From Planctomycetota bacterium (GTDB lineage: Bacteria > Planctomycetota > Phycisphaerae > Phycisphaerales > UBA1924), in the NCBI GenBank assembly GCA_030950285.1, contig JAUZRR010000002.1, positions 1 through 64,000 on the forward strand: 64,000 bases of DNA. Reading direction: 5' to 3'. Under the pieces are notes generated by a model that ran no database searches, was not told the origin of the DNA, and was given only the letters and a program-made list of their open reading frames with translations. Shown here in pieces: positions 17,801-25,476 of this stretch. Position 1 is the stretch's first letter; every line of letters starts with the position of its first letter. A program made the translations under genes and the position numbers.

Positions 17801-18054
17801 AGAGCGGCCCGGCGGCGTTCCGGCCGATCTCTGACCTGGCGGCCCACACGCTGCGCACCATGAGCGCCCGCATGGGCAGCGTCATGGACAGCCCGGGTGC
17901 GAAGAACATCGACCCCTACACGCTGAGCCACATCTCCGAGAACAAGGCCCGGATCGACCGGGTGCTCGACGCGGCCTACATCGCCAACACCGATGACATC
18001 CGCCCGGCGATGCCTTCGTTCACCTTCCCGTTCGGTCAGGAAGGCTCGGAGTAA
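14878..18054 (+). CDS. Exported zinc-dependent metalloprotease (DUF5117/DUF4953 type)
   Basis: A 1058-residue protein with an N-terminal signal sequence (about 1-30). The centre carries HEVGHTLGLRHNF (residues 635-647), the extended HEXXHXXGXXH zinc site with E636 as general base, and NPHNINLESG with a conserved Met (SVMDY) downstream, as in metzincin-like enzymes. The upstream region (about 100-430) fits DUF5117. An acidic low-complexity insert rich in Glu/Asp (about 590-622) directly precedes the catalytic site and is unusual. AGGAG lies 10 bases before ATG 14878. It is monocistronic: a strong terminator lies 48 bases after the stop. Substrate unknown; family members are periplasmic or outer-membrane peptidases. 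Confidence 0.88.
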   Translation: MQKRELIKRLTVLAAGGAFAFAAVAAQVGSADRVDPPAEDGALAGQPENLELPPNIAALRAAMAGGGKGGNADDKDKLPSFESVSKGFRKVVSTANGSKSLYNIWVRDKDGQMLAELPAGYERQFHFLAMTVSGGDLWAGLQGGDRYFKWKRYDKRLAMIEPNLGTRTTGDQESKASVKNIFTDRVLLDVPIVAMGPSGQPVIDLDALFVGNATKFFGGGAAGLNSRLTTVTSAKAFPQNVEISVEGPVAGGAIREFHYSVSVIPNNTGYKPRKADQRVGFFTTSFRDLGKFNNDEKWVRYINRWNVQKADSKLSLSPPKEPIVFYIEHTVPVRYRRFVRDGILQWNKAFAEVGIDNAIEVYYQDKTTGAHMDKDPEDRRYNFIRWLSNDISTAIGPSRVDPRTGQILDADVVLTDGWIRAFWYQYSKTLPDIAMEGMGPDALAWLEKHPNWDPRIRMAAPSVRDSMLASRARRGVLPYGGHAIAAVDSTLLGDDRYDGLTGRISQLNGMCMASNGKAMDLAVARMMWGMYGEMGQDRPEPELAEQDPPEENTIPPEILDILKKKLADGSLPDNMPPEIMALLNPSAEAEAQPEEEPTKPEADDEEDEGDEPKDEMIDGIPEWYIGPMLSELVAHEVGHTLGLRHNFAGSSVYTLEEINSDEIKGKKPWSISVMDYNPHNINLESGRIQGDYAVIDIGSYDKWAIKVGYTPSDKESKELAKQSANPEHRYATDEDTWGPDPFARRYDMGSDPLTYAREQVRLSTLLRSNLLDRFVKDGDHWAKARQGYLVTLGMQVRGVSMMANWLGGAYVYRDHKGDPNGRAPIEVVSAEKQREALKFVIDTTFYDEAYGLTPEVLKYLTVEKWFDDGGIEGAIADATWPVHDRILGIQASALTNLLNPVTLKRIYDNEFRVPADEDALTLAELMDTVTGAVWTEINGSPSKQFTAREPMISSLRRNLQREHLDRIIDLVNAGESGPAAFRPISDLAAHTLRTMSARMGSVMDSPGAKNIDPYTLSHISENKARIDRVLDAAYIANTDDIRPAMPSFTFPFGQEGSE

Positions 18055-18102
18055 ACCCCGCATGAATCCGGGCTGAAATCGGCCCTCCGCTCGCAAAACC
18101 AG

Positions 18103-18141
18103 CCGGGCTGCGCTCTTGAAAGGGAGCGCAGCCCGGTTTTT
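18103..18141 (+). terminator. Rho-independent terminator of the metalloprotease gene
   Basis: CCGGGCTGCGCTC pairs perfectly with GAGCGCAGCCCGG across an 8-base loop and is followed by TTTTT. Confidence 0.9.
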
Positions 18142-18167
18142 GGTTTCGGGGTCGATACCCTGCCGGC

Positions 18168-18953
18168 ATGGTTCGTCTCTGGCTCAACCTTGCCCGCTCC
18201 GGCGGCACGTTGCTCTCGCGGTGCCTGGGGTGCATGGAAGGGGTCATGCTGCTCAGTGAGGTCCACCCGCTGGGGGTTCGCGTGATCGACCCGGCCGCAC
18301 AGGCAGCCGCGTGGCACAAGCTGCTGCGGCCGGGCGAGCTCGAGCAGTGGGCCGGTGGCCGGGGACGGTACGACGGCCTGATCGCGCTGCTGGTCGAGCG
18401 GGCCGAGGCGCGGGGCAAGACGCTACTCCTGCGCGACTGGTCCCACCTTGACTACCTCGGCGTGCCGATCACCGAGCCTGGCTTTGCGAGCCGATCGATG
18501 CAACTGCTCGGCGCAACACACGAACTACGGTGTTTCGCGACCGTGCGTCACCCGGCCGACCAGTGGGCGAGCCAGCAGCGGCTGGACATGCTGCGCGGTC
18601 GTGTTGATGTCGGCGTCTATCTGCGTGGTTGTCGCGCGTTTGCCGAGCTTGCTGCGGAGGTTGGGTTTGTGCGTTTCGAGGACTTCACGCGCGAACCCGA
18701 TGCCGAGCTTTTGCGTCTGTGCGAGGGATTGGGGGTTGCGTTCGATCCCACGTGGCGCATGCGGTATCGCACCTACGCGAACGTCACGGGTGATGAGGCG
18801 ACCAAAGTCGAGACGATCGGAGAGATCCGCCCTGCGCGTCGGCACGGGCTCGAGCCGAGTGTTGCTGCGGTGTTTGCAGCGAGCGAGGACTATGCCGAGA
18901 CGTGTCGATTGCTTGGATACGACGAGACGCTGGCAGAAAGGGGCGACGTATGA
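18168..18953 (+). CDS. Sulfotransferase-like P-loop protein
   Basis: A 261-residue protein. LARSGGTLLSRCLG at the N terminus matches the 5'-phosphosulfate (PAPS) loop of sulfotransferases, and CFATVRHPADQWASQQR in the middle matches the 3'-phosphate motif (Arg-His-Pro...). No membrane segment is seen, so the enzyme would be cytoplasmic. The acceptor is not evident. The ATG at 18168 is 6 bases after a TACCCT box and has no binding site, so a leaderless transcript is possible; the previous gene's terminator ends only 27 bases upstream. A second sulfotransferase lies at 27315. Confidence 0.65.
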   Translation: MVRLWLNLARSGGTLLSRCLGCMEGVMLLSEVHPLGVRVIDPAAQAAAWHKLLRPGELEQWAGGRGRYDGLIALLVERAEARGKTLLLRDWSHLDYLGVPITEPGFASRSMQLLGATHELRCFATVRHPADQWASQQRLDMLRGRVDVGVYLRGCRAFAELAAEVGFVRFEDFTREPDAELLRLCEGLGVAFDPTWRMRYRTYANVTGDEATKVETIGEIRPARRHGLEPSVAAVFAASEDYAETCRLLGYDETLAERGDV

Positions 18954-19058
18954 CCGGTTCGAGAGCACGTCGCAGAATCTTGTTTCCTCTGCGGCGATAC
19001 GACCGGCGGCTGAACGGCTGGTCTCTGTCCTGCTCGGCATGGTTCGGGGGTCACCCTT

Positions 19059-19154
19059 GTCCCCTCGCTTGCGCGAGGGGCTCTACGCTCTGGTGTACCA
19101 AGCCTTTGTTCTGGTGTGCAAAGCTTTCAGAGCCCTTCGCGCAGGCGAGGGGGC
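19059..19154. repeat. REPIN-like pair with tandem repeats in the spacer
   Basis: 19059-19084 (GTCCCC...GGCTCT) and 19129-19154 (AGAGCCC...GGGGGC) face each other. The spacer contains two near-identical 20-base units beginning TCTGGTGT (19089 and 19110). The gap 18954-19242 otherwise shows no gene. Confidence 0.7.
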
Positions 19155-19242
19155 AGGACCAACCACACCCAGAGCGAGCGAAACTGACGGATGCAACGGT
19201 CTTTGGAGTGCATCGGCTGTGAGCCTTCCCGACAGCGACATC

Positions 19243-20445
19243 ATGCGGCGGCGGGTGGTTGTGCTCGGGTCGACCGGGTCGATCGGGACGCAAACGCTCG
19301 ACGCGATCGCGCACCTCAACGGGCTGGCCGACCGGGGCGAGTCGAAGCAGCGATTCGAGGTGGTCGGGCTCGCGGCCGGGGTGCGGACGCGCGAACTGGC
19401 GGCACAAGCTGCGACGTTCGGCGTGCCGGTGGTCGCGGTTGCCGATGCGGACGCGGCGATCGAGACCCGGGCCCGTGTGCTGCGCGGCACCGGCGCGGCC
19501 GAGACGCTGGTGCGTGAGAGCCGCGCGGACCTTGTTGTCGCGGCAATGGTCGGGCTCGCGGGGCTGCCCGCGACGCTCGCCGCGGTCGAGCTGGGGATCG
19601 ACATCGCGCTGGCGAACAAGGAGACACTGGTCGCGGCGGGGCAGGTTGTGCTGCCCGCTGCTCGCCGCGCTGGTGCGCGGCTGCTGCCGATCGACAGCGA
19701 ACACTCCGGCCTCTGGCAATGTCTGCAAGGGTTGTCGCAAAGAGGCGAGCGCGTGGCCCCGCCGTGCGCCACGCCGCGGGGTGTCGAGCGGGCGATCCTG
19801 ACCGCGTCGGGAGGCCCGTTCCGCCAGACACCGCTCGCCGAGATGCGCTGCGCGACGGTCGAACAAGCGCTCGCGCACCCGACCTGGTCGATGGGCCCAA
19901 AGAACACGATTGACTCGGCGACGATGATGAACAAGGGGCTCGAGCTGATCGAGGCGCACCGGCTCTTTGATCTCGAGGCCTCGCGGCTCGGGGTGCTGAT
20001 TCATCCGCAGTCGATTGTGCACGCGATTGTCGAGTTTGAGGATGGATCGAGCATCGCCCAGCTTTCCGCGCCCGACATGCGTGTCCCGATCCAGCTCGCG
20101 CTCACCTGGCCTGCGCGGGCACCGGGCTGTGCGGCTCGGCTCGACTGGCGTGAGGTCGCGCGGCTGGACTTTGCCGAGCCCGACAACGAGCGGTTCCCGG
20201 CGATCGGGCTGGCGATGGACGTGATCCGTCGCGGGGGCGGGGCGGGCGCGGTTTACAACGCGGCCAACGAGGTCGCGGTGGAGGCGTTTCTCGGCGGGTC
20301 GATCCCGTTTGGCCGAATCGTCGAGATCGTCAGCGAGACGCTCTCCCTCGTCGCCAGCGAGCGCGGCGAAACGCTCGAAGATATTCTCGCGATTGACGCA
20401 GAAACCAGGAGCCTGGCAGCCTCGTTGCTCTGCGCAGAGTTGTGA
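19243..20445 (+). CDS. dxr: 1-deoxy-D-xylulose 5-phosphate reductoisomerase
   Basis: The MEP-pathway enzyme that converts DXP to 2-C-methyl-D-erythritol 4-phosphate with NADPH and a divalent metal. In 400 residues it shows the NADPH loop GSTGSIGTQTLDAIA, LANKETLVAAG, the metal/substrate stretch DSEHSGLW, ASGGPFR, and HPTWSMGPKNTIDSATMMNK with the catalytic loop Trp, then GLELIEAHRLF. ATG 19243 is chosen because Dxr proteins start a few residues before GSTGSIG; an in-frame GTG at 19219 is the alternative. The gene ends 44 bases before galE, with a TATGAT box overlapping that junction. It supplies isoprenoid precursors, including the polyprenyl phosphate used by UbiA-type enzymes. Confidence 0.95.
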   Translation: MRRRVVVLGSTGSIGTQTLDAIAHLNGLADRGESKQRFEVVGLAAGVRTRELAAQAATFGVPVVAVADADAAIETRARVLRGTGAAETLVRESRADLVVAAMVGLAGLPATLAAVELGIDIALANKETLVAAGQVVLPAARRAGARLLPIDSEHSGLWQCLQGLSQRGERVAPPCATPRGVERAILTASGGPFRQTPLAEMRCATVEQALAHPTWSMGPKNTIDSATMMNKGLELIEAHRLFDLEASRLGVLIHPQSIVHAIVEFEDGSSIAQLSAPDMRVPIQLALTWPARAPGCAARLDWREVARLDFAEPDNERFPAIGLAMDVIRRGGGAGAVYNAANEVAVEAFLGGSIPFGRIVEIVSETLSLVASERGETLEDILAIDAETRSLAASLLCAEL

Positions 20446-20489
20446 GCGGTCGGTATGATGTCTACAACAGAAAGTCACAAGGAGAGTGC

Positions 20490-21518
20490 ATGGCGATTTT
20501 GGTAACAGGCGGCGCGGGATACATCGGTTCGCACGCGGTCAAGGGCTTGCTGGCCGAGGGCGAGCGCGTCGTCGCGCTCGACAATCTCAGCGTCGGGCAC
20601 CGCGAAGCGATCGCTGCGCTCGAGACCGTCGCCGAGGGCAGGCTGACGTTTGTCGAAGCCGACATCGGCGACCGCGACACGGTGCGCCGCACGCTCCGCG
20701 ACCACAAGATCGACTCGATCATGCACTTCGCGGCCCTCGCGCAGGTGGGCGAGAGTGTCGATCACCCGCTGCGCTATTACCGCAACAACACCGCCTCGGC
20801 GCTCACGCTGCTCGAAGAAGCGCTCGACGCGGGGGTTGCGAGGTTTATCTTTTCCTCCACATGCGCGACCTACGGCGAGCCCGGGCCGGAGTTCATCCCG
20901 ATCCCCGAGACCTGCCCGCAGTCGCCGATCAATCCGTACGGGCGCAGCAAGCTGCACGTCGAGCACATGCTCCGCGACGCCCGCGCCGCGGCGACAGACG
21001 CGGGCAAGCCGTTCGCGTTTACCGCGCTGCGCTACTTCAACGTCGCCGGGTCCGATCCCGACGGCCTGATCGGCGAAGACCACAACCCCGAGACGCACTT
21101 GATCCCCGTGGTATTGCAGGCGGCGCTCGGCACCCGCAAGTTCATCACGATCTTTGGTGAAGACTACGACACGCCCGACGGCACCTGCATCCGCGACTAC
21201 GTGCATGTCTGCGACCTGATCTCGGCGCACATCGCGGCGCTGCGGGCGCTCAAACCCGGCGAGCAACGGGCGTACAACCTGGGCATCGGCAAGGGCTACT
21301 CGGTCCGCGAGGTGATCGAGAGTGTCCGGCGGGTCACGGGTGTCGAGTTCGAGGTGCGCAAGGGCGAACGCCGACCGGGCGATCCGCCGACGCTCTTTGC
21401 CAACCCCGCGAAGATCCGCGAGGAACTCGGGTGGGAGGCACGCTTCCAATCGTTGGACGAGATCGTCGCGACCGCGTGGAACTGGTTCCGCGAGCATCCC
21501 GACGGGTACCGATCATGA
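20490..21518 (+). CDS. galE: UDP-glucose 4-epimerase
   Basis: A 342-residue SDR epimerase interconverting UDP-glucose and UDP-galactose. TGGAGYIGSH (6-15) binds NAD, FSSTCATYGEP supplies the catalytic Ser/Thr and NPYGRSKLHVE the Tyr-x-x-x-Lys pair; ALRYFNVAGSDPDGLIGEDH and DYDTPDGTCIRDYVHV are hallmark GalE segments. AAGGAG lies 5-6 bases before ATG 20490. A TATGAT -10-like box occurs at 20454-20459 with no good -35. The stop overlaps the start of the next gene (ATGA), indicating coupled translation. Confidence 0.95.
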   Translation: MAILVTGGAGYIGSHAVKGLLAEGERVVALDNLSVGHREAIAALETVAEGRLTFVEADIGDRDTVRRTLRDHKIDSIMHFAALAQVGESVDHPLRYYRNNTASALTLLEEALDAGVARFIFSSTCATYGEPGPEFIPIPETCPQSPINPYGRSKLHVEHMLRDARAAATDAGKPFAFTALRYFNVAGSDPDGLIGEDHNPETHLIPVVLQAALGTRKFITIFGEDYDTPDGTCIRDYVHVCDLISAHIAALRALKPGEQRAYNLGIGKGYSVREVIESVRRVTGVEFEVRKGERRPGDPPTLFANPAKIREELGWEARFQSLDEIVATAWNWFREHPDGYRS

Positions 21519-22834
21519 CGCACGGCCGAACAGTTTGGTGTTCGATGCTTTGGGCTGCGGCGCTGATGTTCTGCGCTGCGCCGACTTTCGTGGCTGCGCA
21601 GGCGCAGATCGGGGCACGCGAGCAACGCCCGGGCCACACACACGAGGCGGAACTCGCCAAAGACATGGGCGCTCTCGAGTGGCCGGGGCGTGAGGCGATT
21701 GTTGTGCGCGAGGTCGAGGTGGGGCCTTGGAGTCTCCACCGGATCGGCTCGTGGGAGACCGTCGGCGGCCTGCCGGCGGATCGTGACGCGGCCGCGTTTG
21801 TCGCTGAGAAAGGCGGCCTGGAGCCCGAGACGATCCGGTTTGAACAAGCGGGCGCGATCGTGGTGCGGATGCCCGCCGGCGAGTTGCTCCCGACGGCCGG
21901 CCTTGCGGGCAAGCCCGTCGCGGCGTGCGAGGTGCTCTCGGCATCGCGGCGCGAGGACGGGGATGCTGATCTGGAACGCACCGCGTTTGTCCTCTACGAG
22001 CCGCGACGCAACGACACCGACAACCAAGCCCGGGGCGTGAAAGAGGAGGACTCTCCCGCGGGCGGGCTGGTCGTGCTCCTGCCCGGGATGTTCGGCACGC
22101 CCGAGCCGGTGATCGACTCGATGGTGGGGCAGTTGCGCGATCGCGGGTGGCACGTGCTGCGGATGCTTACCCACTCGTCGCGGTTTACCGAGCGGGCCGA
22201 GTTTGTGCTTGCGCCCGGGGGCGGTATCGCGGACGTGGCGGCACAGGTCGCTGAGGTACTGGGCGACCGTGCCGCCGAGTGCGCGTTTGCGGTCGAGAAG
22301 GCGTGCGAGTTCTTTGCGATCTCGCGTCCCACGCTGCCGATTGATCGCCGAGTCGCGTTCGGCATGAGCGGCGGGGGGATGGTGCTGCCCACGGTGGTCG
22401 CGCGCGAGCCCGACGCCTACAAAGCAGCGGTCTTTGTCGGTGCCGGGTGCGACTTTGCTGCCATCGCGATGGACAGCAACTACGCCGAGTGGATCGACGC
22501 GGTGCGGGTCTCGTGGGCGAGCGATCCAACCGAAGCAGACCGCACACGATTCACCGACGCGTACCTCGACGCCGCAACACTCGACAGCTACCACACGGCG
22601 CTGTTCATGCGAGACATCCCCGCCCTCATGCTCCACGGCATCAGCGATCGGGCGGTGCCCGCGGCGACGGGCGACCTGCTCTGGCACCGCCTGGGCAAGC
22701 CCGAGCGATGGACGGTCCCCGCGGGGCACGAGGTGCTGTTTCTCGCCTACCTGCCGGCGCGGGCTGCCGACGTGTTGGATTGGATGGAACAGGCAACGGG
22801 ATCATCATCGACATCGCCGGCACCATCACCCTGA
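21515..22834 (+). CDS. Exported alpha/beta-hydrolase-like protein
   Basis: A 439-residue protein with a signal peptide (about 1-28, ending AQA-Q). The second half resembles an alpha/beta hydrolase: LVVLLPGMFGTPEPV may form the oxyanion region, FGMSGGGM (282-289) is a nucleophile elbow with S285, LHGISDRAVPA gives the likely Asp and PAGHEVLF the likely His. The N-terminal 150 residues are not recognised. The substrate is unknown; an esterase acting on cell-surface material is plausible. The ATG overlaps the galE stop as ATGA. Confidence 0.65.
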   Translation: MTHGRTVWCSMLWAAALMFCAAPTFVAAQAQIGAREQRPGHTHEAELAKDMGALEWPGREAIVVREVEVGPWSLHRIGSWETVGGLPADRDAAAFVAEKGGLEPETIRFEQAGAIVVRMPAGELLPTAGLAGKPVAACEVLSASRREDGDADLERTAFVLYEPRRNDTDNQARGVKEEDSPAGGLVVLLPGMFGTPEPVIDSMVGQLRDRGWHVLRMLTHSSRFTERAEFVLAPGGGIADVAAQVAEVLGDRAAECAFAVEKACEFFAISRPTLPIDRRVAFGMSGGGMVLPTVVAREPDAYKAAVFVGAGCDFAAIAMDSNYAEWIDAVRVSWASDPTEADRTRFTDAYLDAATLDSYHTALFMRDIPALMLHGISDRAVPAATGDLLWHRLGKPERWTVPAGHEVLFLAYLPARAADVLDWMEQATGSSSTSPAPSP

Positions 22835-22881
22835 CCGATGCCAGAGTTTCGCACCGCAGAGGGTGCAACGGAGGTTGCAAC

Positions 22882-24420
22882 GTGCAAAGCCGAAACATCT
22901 TTCTGTCTCTGGCGCTCTTCTTCGGCGTGGTCTTCGCACCGGTCGCGCCGGCGCGAGCATGCACAATCGCACAACCCGAGTCGGCGTCGCCAGCGAAGGT
23001 CGAGACACGGATCGAAACCGACCGCTGGTACGAGCTCTGGATCGACGGCAGCCGCGCCGGGTGGTCGCACGAGGTTGTTTCCGTCGAGGGCGACACGATC
23101 GTGACTCGATCAACCATGCGCATGGAGATCGGCCGCGCCGACCAGACGGTCGAGATCAGCATGGAGTCCGAGTTTGTTGAGACGCTCGCGGGCGTACCGG
23201 TCGAGATGCGCATCGAGCAACGCCTCGGCCCGACGCCGATCCGCACGGTCTATCGCTTCAAAGAGGACGGCGTTGAGGTCATCTGGACCCAGAACGGCGT
23301 CGAACGCGAGGACACGCGGCCCACCCCCGAGGGCGTGTGGCTTCCGCCCGCAGCAGCGAGCCGGTACGTCAAACAACGGCTCGCGTCCGGCGCAACGAAG
23401 ATCACCGTCCGGACACTCGACCCGTCCAACGGCCTCACTGTTTCGGCGATCACCCGCAGCGGTATCACGCCGAGCGAGGTCGAGGTCGCGGGCAAGATCA
23501 CCGAATGCCTCCGCGCGACGACCCGCACCGTGGTGGGCGCAACACAAATGACGGGCACCGAGTGGCTGCTCGCCGACGGCACGCCGCTGCGCAGCGAACT
23601 GGCCATCGGCAGCATGAACATGGTGACGCTCGCCTCCTCACGTCAGCGGGCGATGGAGAACTTCACGCCGCCCGAACTCATGGTCTCGACGTTCGTCCGG
23701 CCCGATCGCCGGATCACCAACCCCAGGCACAAGACGCGCGCGGTCTACCGTGTGCGCCTCTCGGGCGACGGCGAGCTGCCCGAGCTGCCGCAGTCGGGGT
23801 TTCAGCGCGCCGAGGCTCTCGACGACGGCAGCACCCGGGTGACCATCGACACGCGAACAGTCATCCTCGCGCCCGAAGCCGACCGCGCCGCCCACCTTGT
23901 CTCGACGACATACGCCAACGCCGACGACGCGCTGATCGTCGAGCTGACCGAGCGTGCGCTTGCCGGCGCGGGCGACGACCCGACCAGAGCTGCCGAGTTG
24001 CTGCGCCGGTTTGTCTTTGACCATATCGCCGACAAAGACCTCGGCACCGCGTTCGCAACCGCGTCCGAGGTTGCCCGCTCCGGCCAGGGCGATTGTTCCG
24101 AGCACGGGGTGCTCCTCGCGGCGATGCTGCGGGCCGCGGACATCCCCTCGCGAGTCGCGATCGGGGTCGTTTATGTCGAACGCTTCGCCGGTGAGCGGCA
24201 CGTGTTCGGCTACCACATGTGGACGCAGGCGTTGCTCGAAACCGCCAACGGCCCGGCGTGGATCGACCTCGACGCGACGCTCGACCGCCGCACCTCTTTT
24301 GACGCGACCCATATCGCGATGGCGACCAGCGACCTCGCGGAAGGCAAGACCATCAGCCAGCTCGCGAGCATCGCGCCCCTGCTCGGAGCGCTCGAGATTA
24401 TCATCGAGGAAACCCGATGA
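22882..24420 (+). CDS. Exported transglutaminase-like cysteine protease superfamily protein
   Basis: A 512-residue protein starting with GTG at 22882, which has GGAGG 7-8 bases upstream and opens directly into a signal peptide (about 1-27, ending ARA-C). The C-terminal domain has the transglutaminase-core triad: C405 in GQGDCSEHGVLLAAMLR, H445 in GYHMWTQ and D462 in WIDLDAT. The long N-terminal region is beta-rich with no recognised domain. Such bacterial proteins may be peptidases, amidases or cross-linking enzymes; the reaction is not predictable here. The stop overlaps nnrD as ATGA. Confidence 0.75.
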   Translation: MQSRNIFLSLALFFGVVFAPVAPARACTIAQPESASPAKVETRIETDRWYELWIDGSRAGWSHEVVSVEGDTIVTRSTMRMEIGRADQTVEISMESEFVETLAGVPVEMRIEQRLGPTPIRTVYRFKEDGVEVIWTQNGVEREDTRPTPEGVWLPPAAASRYVKQRLASGATKITVRTLDPSNGLTVSAITRSGITPSEVEVAGKITECLRATTRTVVGATQMTGTEWLLADGTPLRSELAIGSMNMVTLASSRQRAMENFTPPELMVSTFVRPDRRITNPRHKTRAVYRVRLSGDGELPELPQSGFQRAEALDDGSTRVTIDTRTVILAPEADRAAHLVSTTYANADDALIVELTERALAGAGDDPTRAAELLRRFVFDHIADKDLGTAFATASEVARSGQGDCSEHGVLLAAMLRAADIPSRVAIGVVYVERFAGERHVFGYHMWTQALLETANGPAWIDLDATLDRRTSFDATHIAMATSDLAEGKTISQLASIAPLLGALEIIIEETR

Positions 24421-25433
24421 ACACCCCGCGGCTTCCTGCGCGCCCGCGAGACGGGCACAAGGGCACGTTCGGCACCGTCGCGATCGTCGGCGGCTGCGCT
24501 GCGCCACCGGACACCGTCGGCGGGGCGCACATGGCGGGCGCCCCGGCTCTGGCGGCTCTCGGCGCGTTGCGGATCGGGGCCGGGCTCGCCAAAATGGTCT
24601 GCCCCGCAGCGGTACTGCCGACTGCGATTGGTCTTGTGCCCAGCGCGACCGGGATCGTGCTGCCGACTGATGCCGACGGCTGCATCGTTGCCCACGAAGC
24701 CGCAGCCGTGCTCGATCAACTGGTGGAGTCGGCCGATGCGATCGTCATCGGCCCGGGCCTGGGCAGCGGCGGTGAACACAATACACCCTCGGCAACCGCG
24801 GTCGAAGCGATCGCCCTCCGCGCGATTGGGCAGGACCTGACGCCGGTCGTTGTTGATGCCGACGCGCTCAACGCCCTCGCCCGCGTTCCCGACCTTGCGC
24901 GCGAGTTCCGCGCGACAGCGGTCCTGACGCCCCACCCCGGCGAGTTTCGCAGGCTCGCCGCGGCGTTGAATATCTCGCACGACCCCACCGACCCCACCGA
25001 CGCCACGCAACGCCCGCTCGCTGCCGAGGCGCTCGCCCAACGCCTCGGGTGTATGGTGGTGCTCAAGGGCGCGGGCACCGTCGTCAGTGATGGTCAGCGC
25101 ACCTGGACCTGCCCAAACGGGCACCCGTGCCTCGCGACCGCGGGGACGGGCGACGTGCTCGCCGGTGCGATCGGCGGCCTGATCGCCCAGTTCGTCAAAC
25201 CCCCCGATCCGTTGATGGCAGGACTCTCTGCACAGGCGCGGGCAGCGCTCGGTGCGTCGTCCGGCAACGACCCCGCGGCGATGGACCTCTTCGACGCCGC
25301 CCGCGCCGGCGTGCTGATCCACGCGCTGGCCGGCGAGCGCTGGGCGAGCGCACACCACGCTTCGGCTGGGCTGCTGGCCGCCGAGCTTGCCGGGCTTTTG
25401 CCGGTGTGCGCAGAGTCAATCCGCGACGGGTAA
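24417..25433 (+). CDS. nnrD: ADP/ATP-dependent (S)-NAD(P)H-hydrate dehydratase
   Basis: A 338-residue YjeF C-terminal (carbohydrate-kinase-like) domain protein that repairs hydrated NAD(P)H using ADP or ATP. Visible motifs are KGTFGTVAIVGG near the N terminus, VIGPGLGSGG, VVVDADALN, LTPHPGEFRRL, VVLKGAGTVV and the catalytic GTGDVLAGAIGG block. The N-terminal NnrE epimerase domain found in many fused proteins is absent. ATGA overlap with the upstream transglutaminase gene. Confidence 0.92.
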   Translation: MNTPRLPARPRDGHKGTFGTVAIVGGCAAPPDTVGGAHMAGAPALAALGALRIGAGLAKMVCPAAVLPTAIGLVPSATGIVLPTDADGCIVAHEAAAVLDQLVESADAIVIGPGLGSGGEHNTPSATAVEAIALRAIGQDLTPVVVDADALNALARVPDLAREFRATAVLTPHPGEFRRLAAALNISHDPTDPTDATQRPLAAEALAQRLGCMVVLKGAGTVVSDGQRTWTCPNGHPCLATAGTGDVLAGAIGGLIAQFVKPPDPLMAGLSAQARAALGASSGNDPAAMDLFDAARAGVLIHALAGERWASAHHASAGLLAAELAGLLPVCAESIRDG

Positions 25434-25476
25434 TCGGACGCCCGGCTTCGGCCTGTTCGAGCCACTACGCTCTGGT

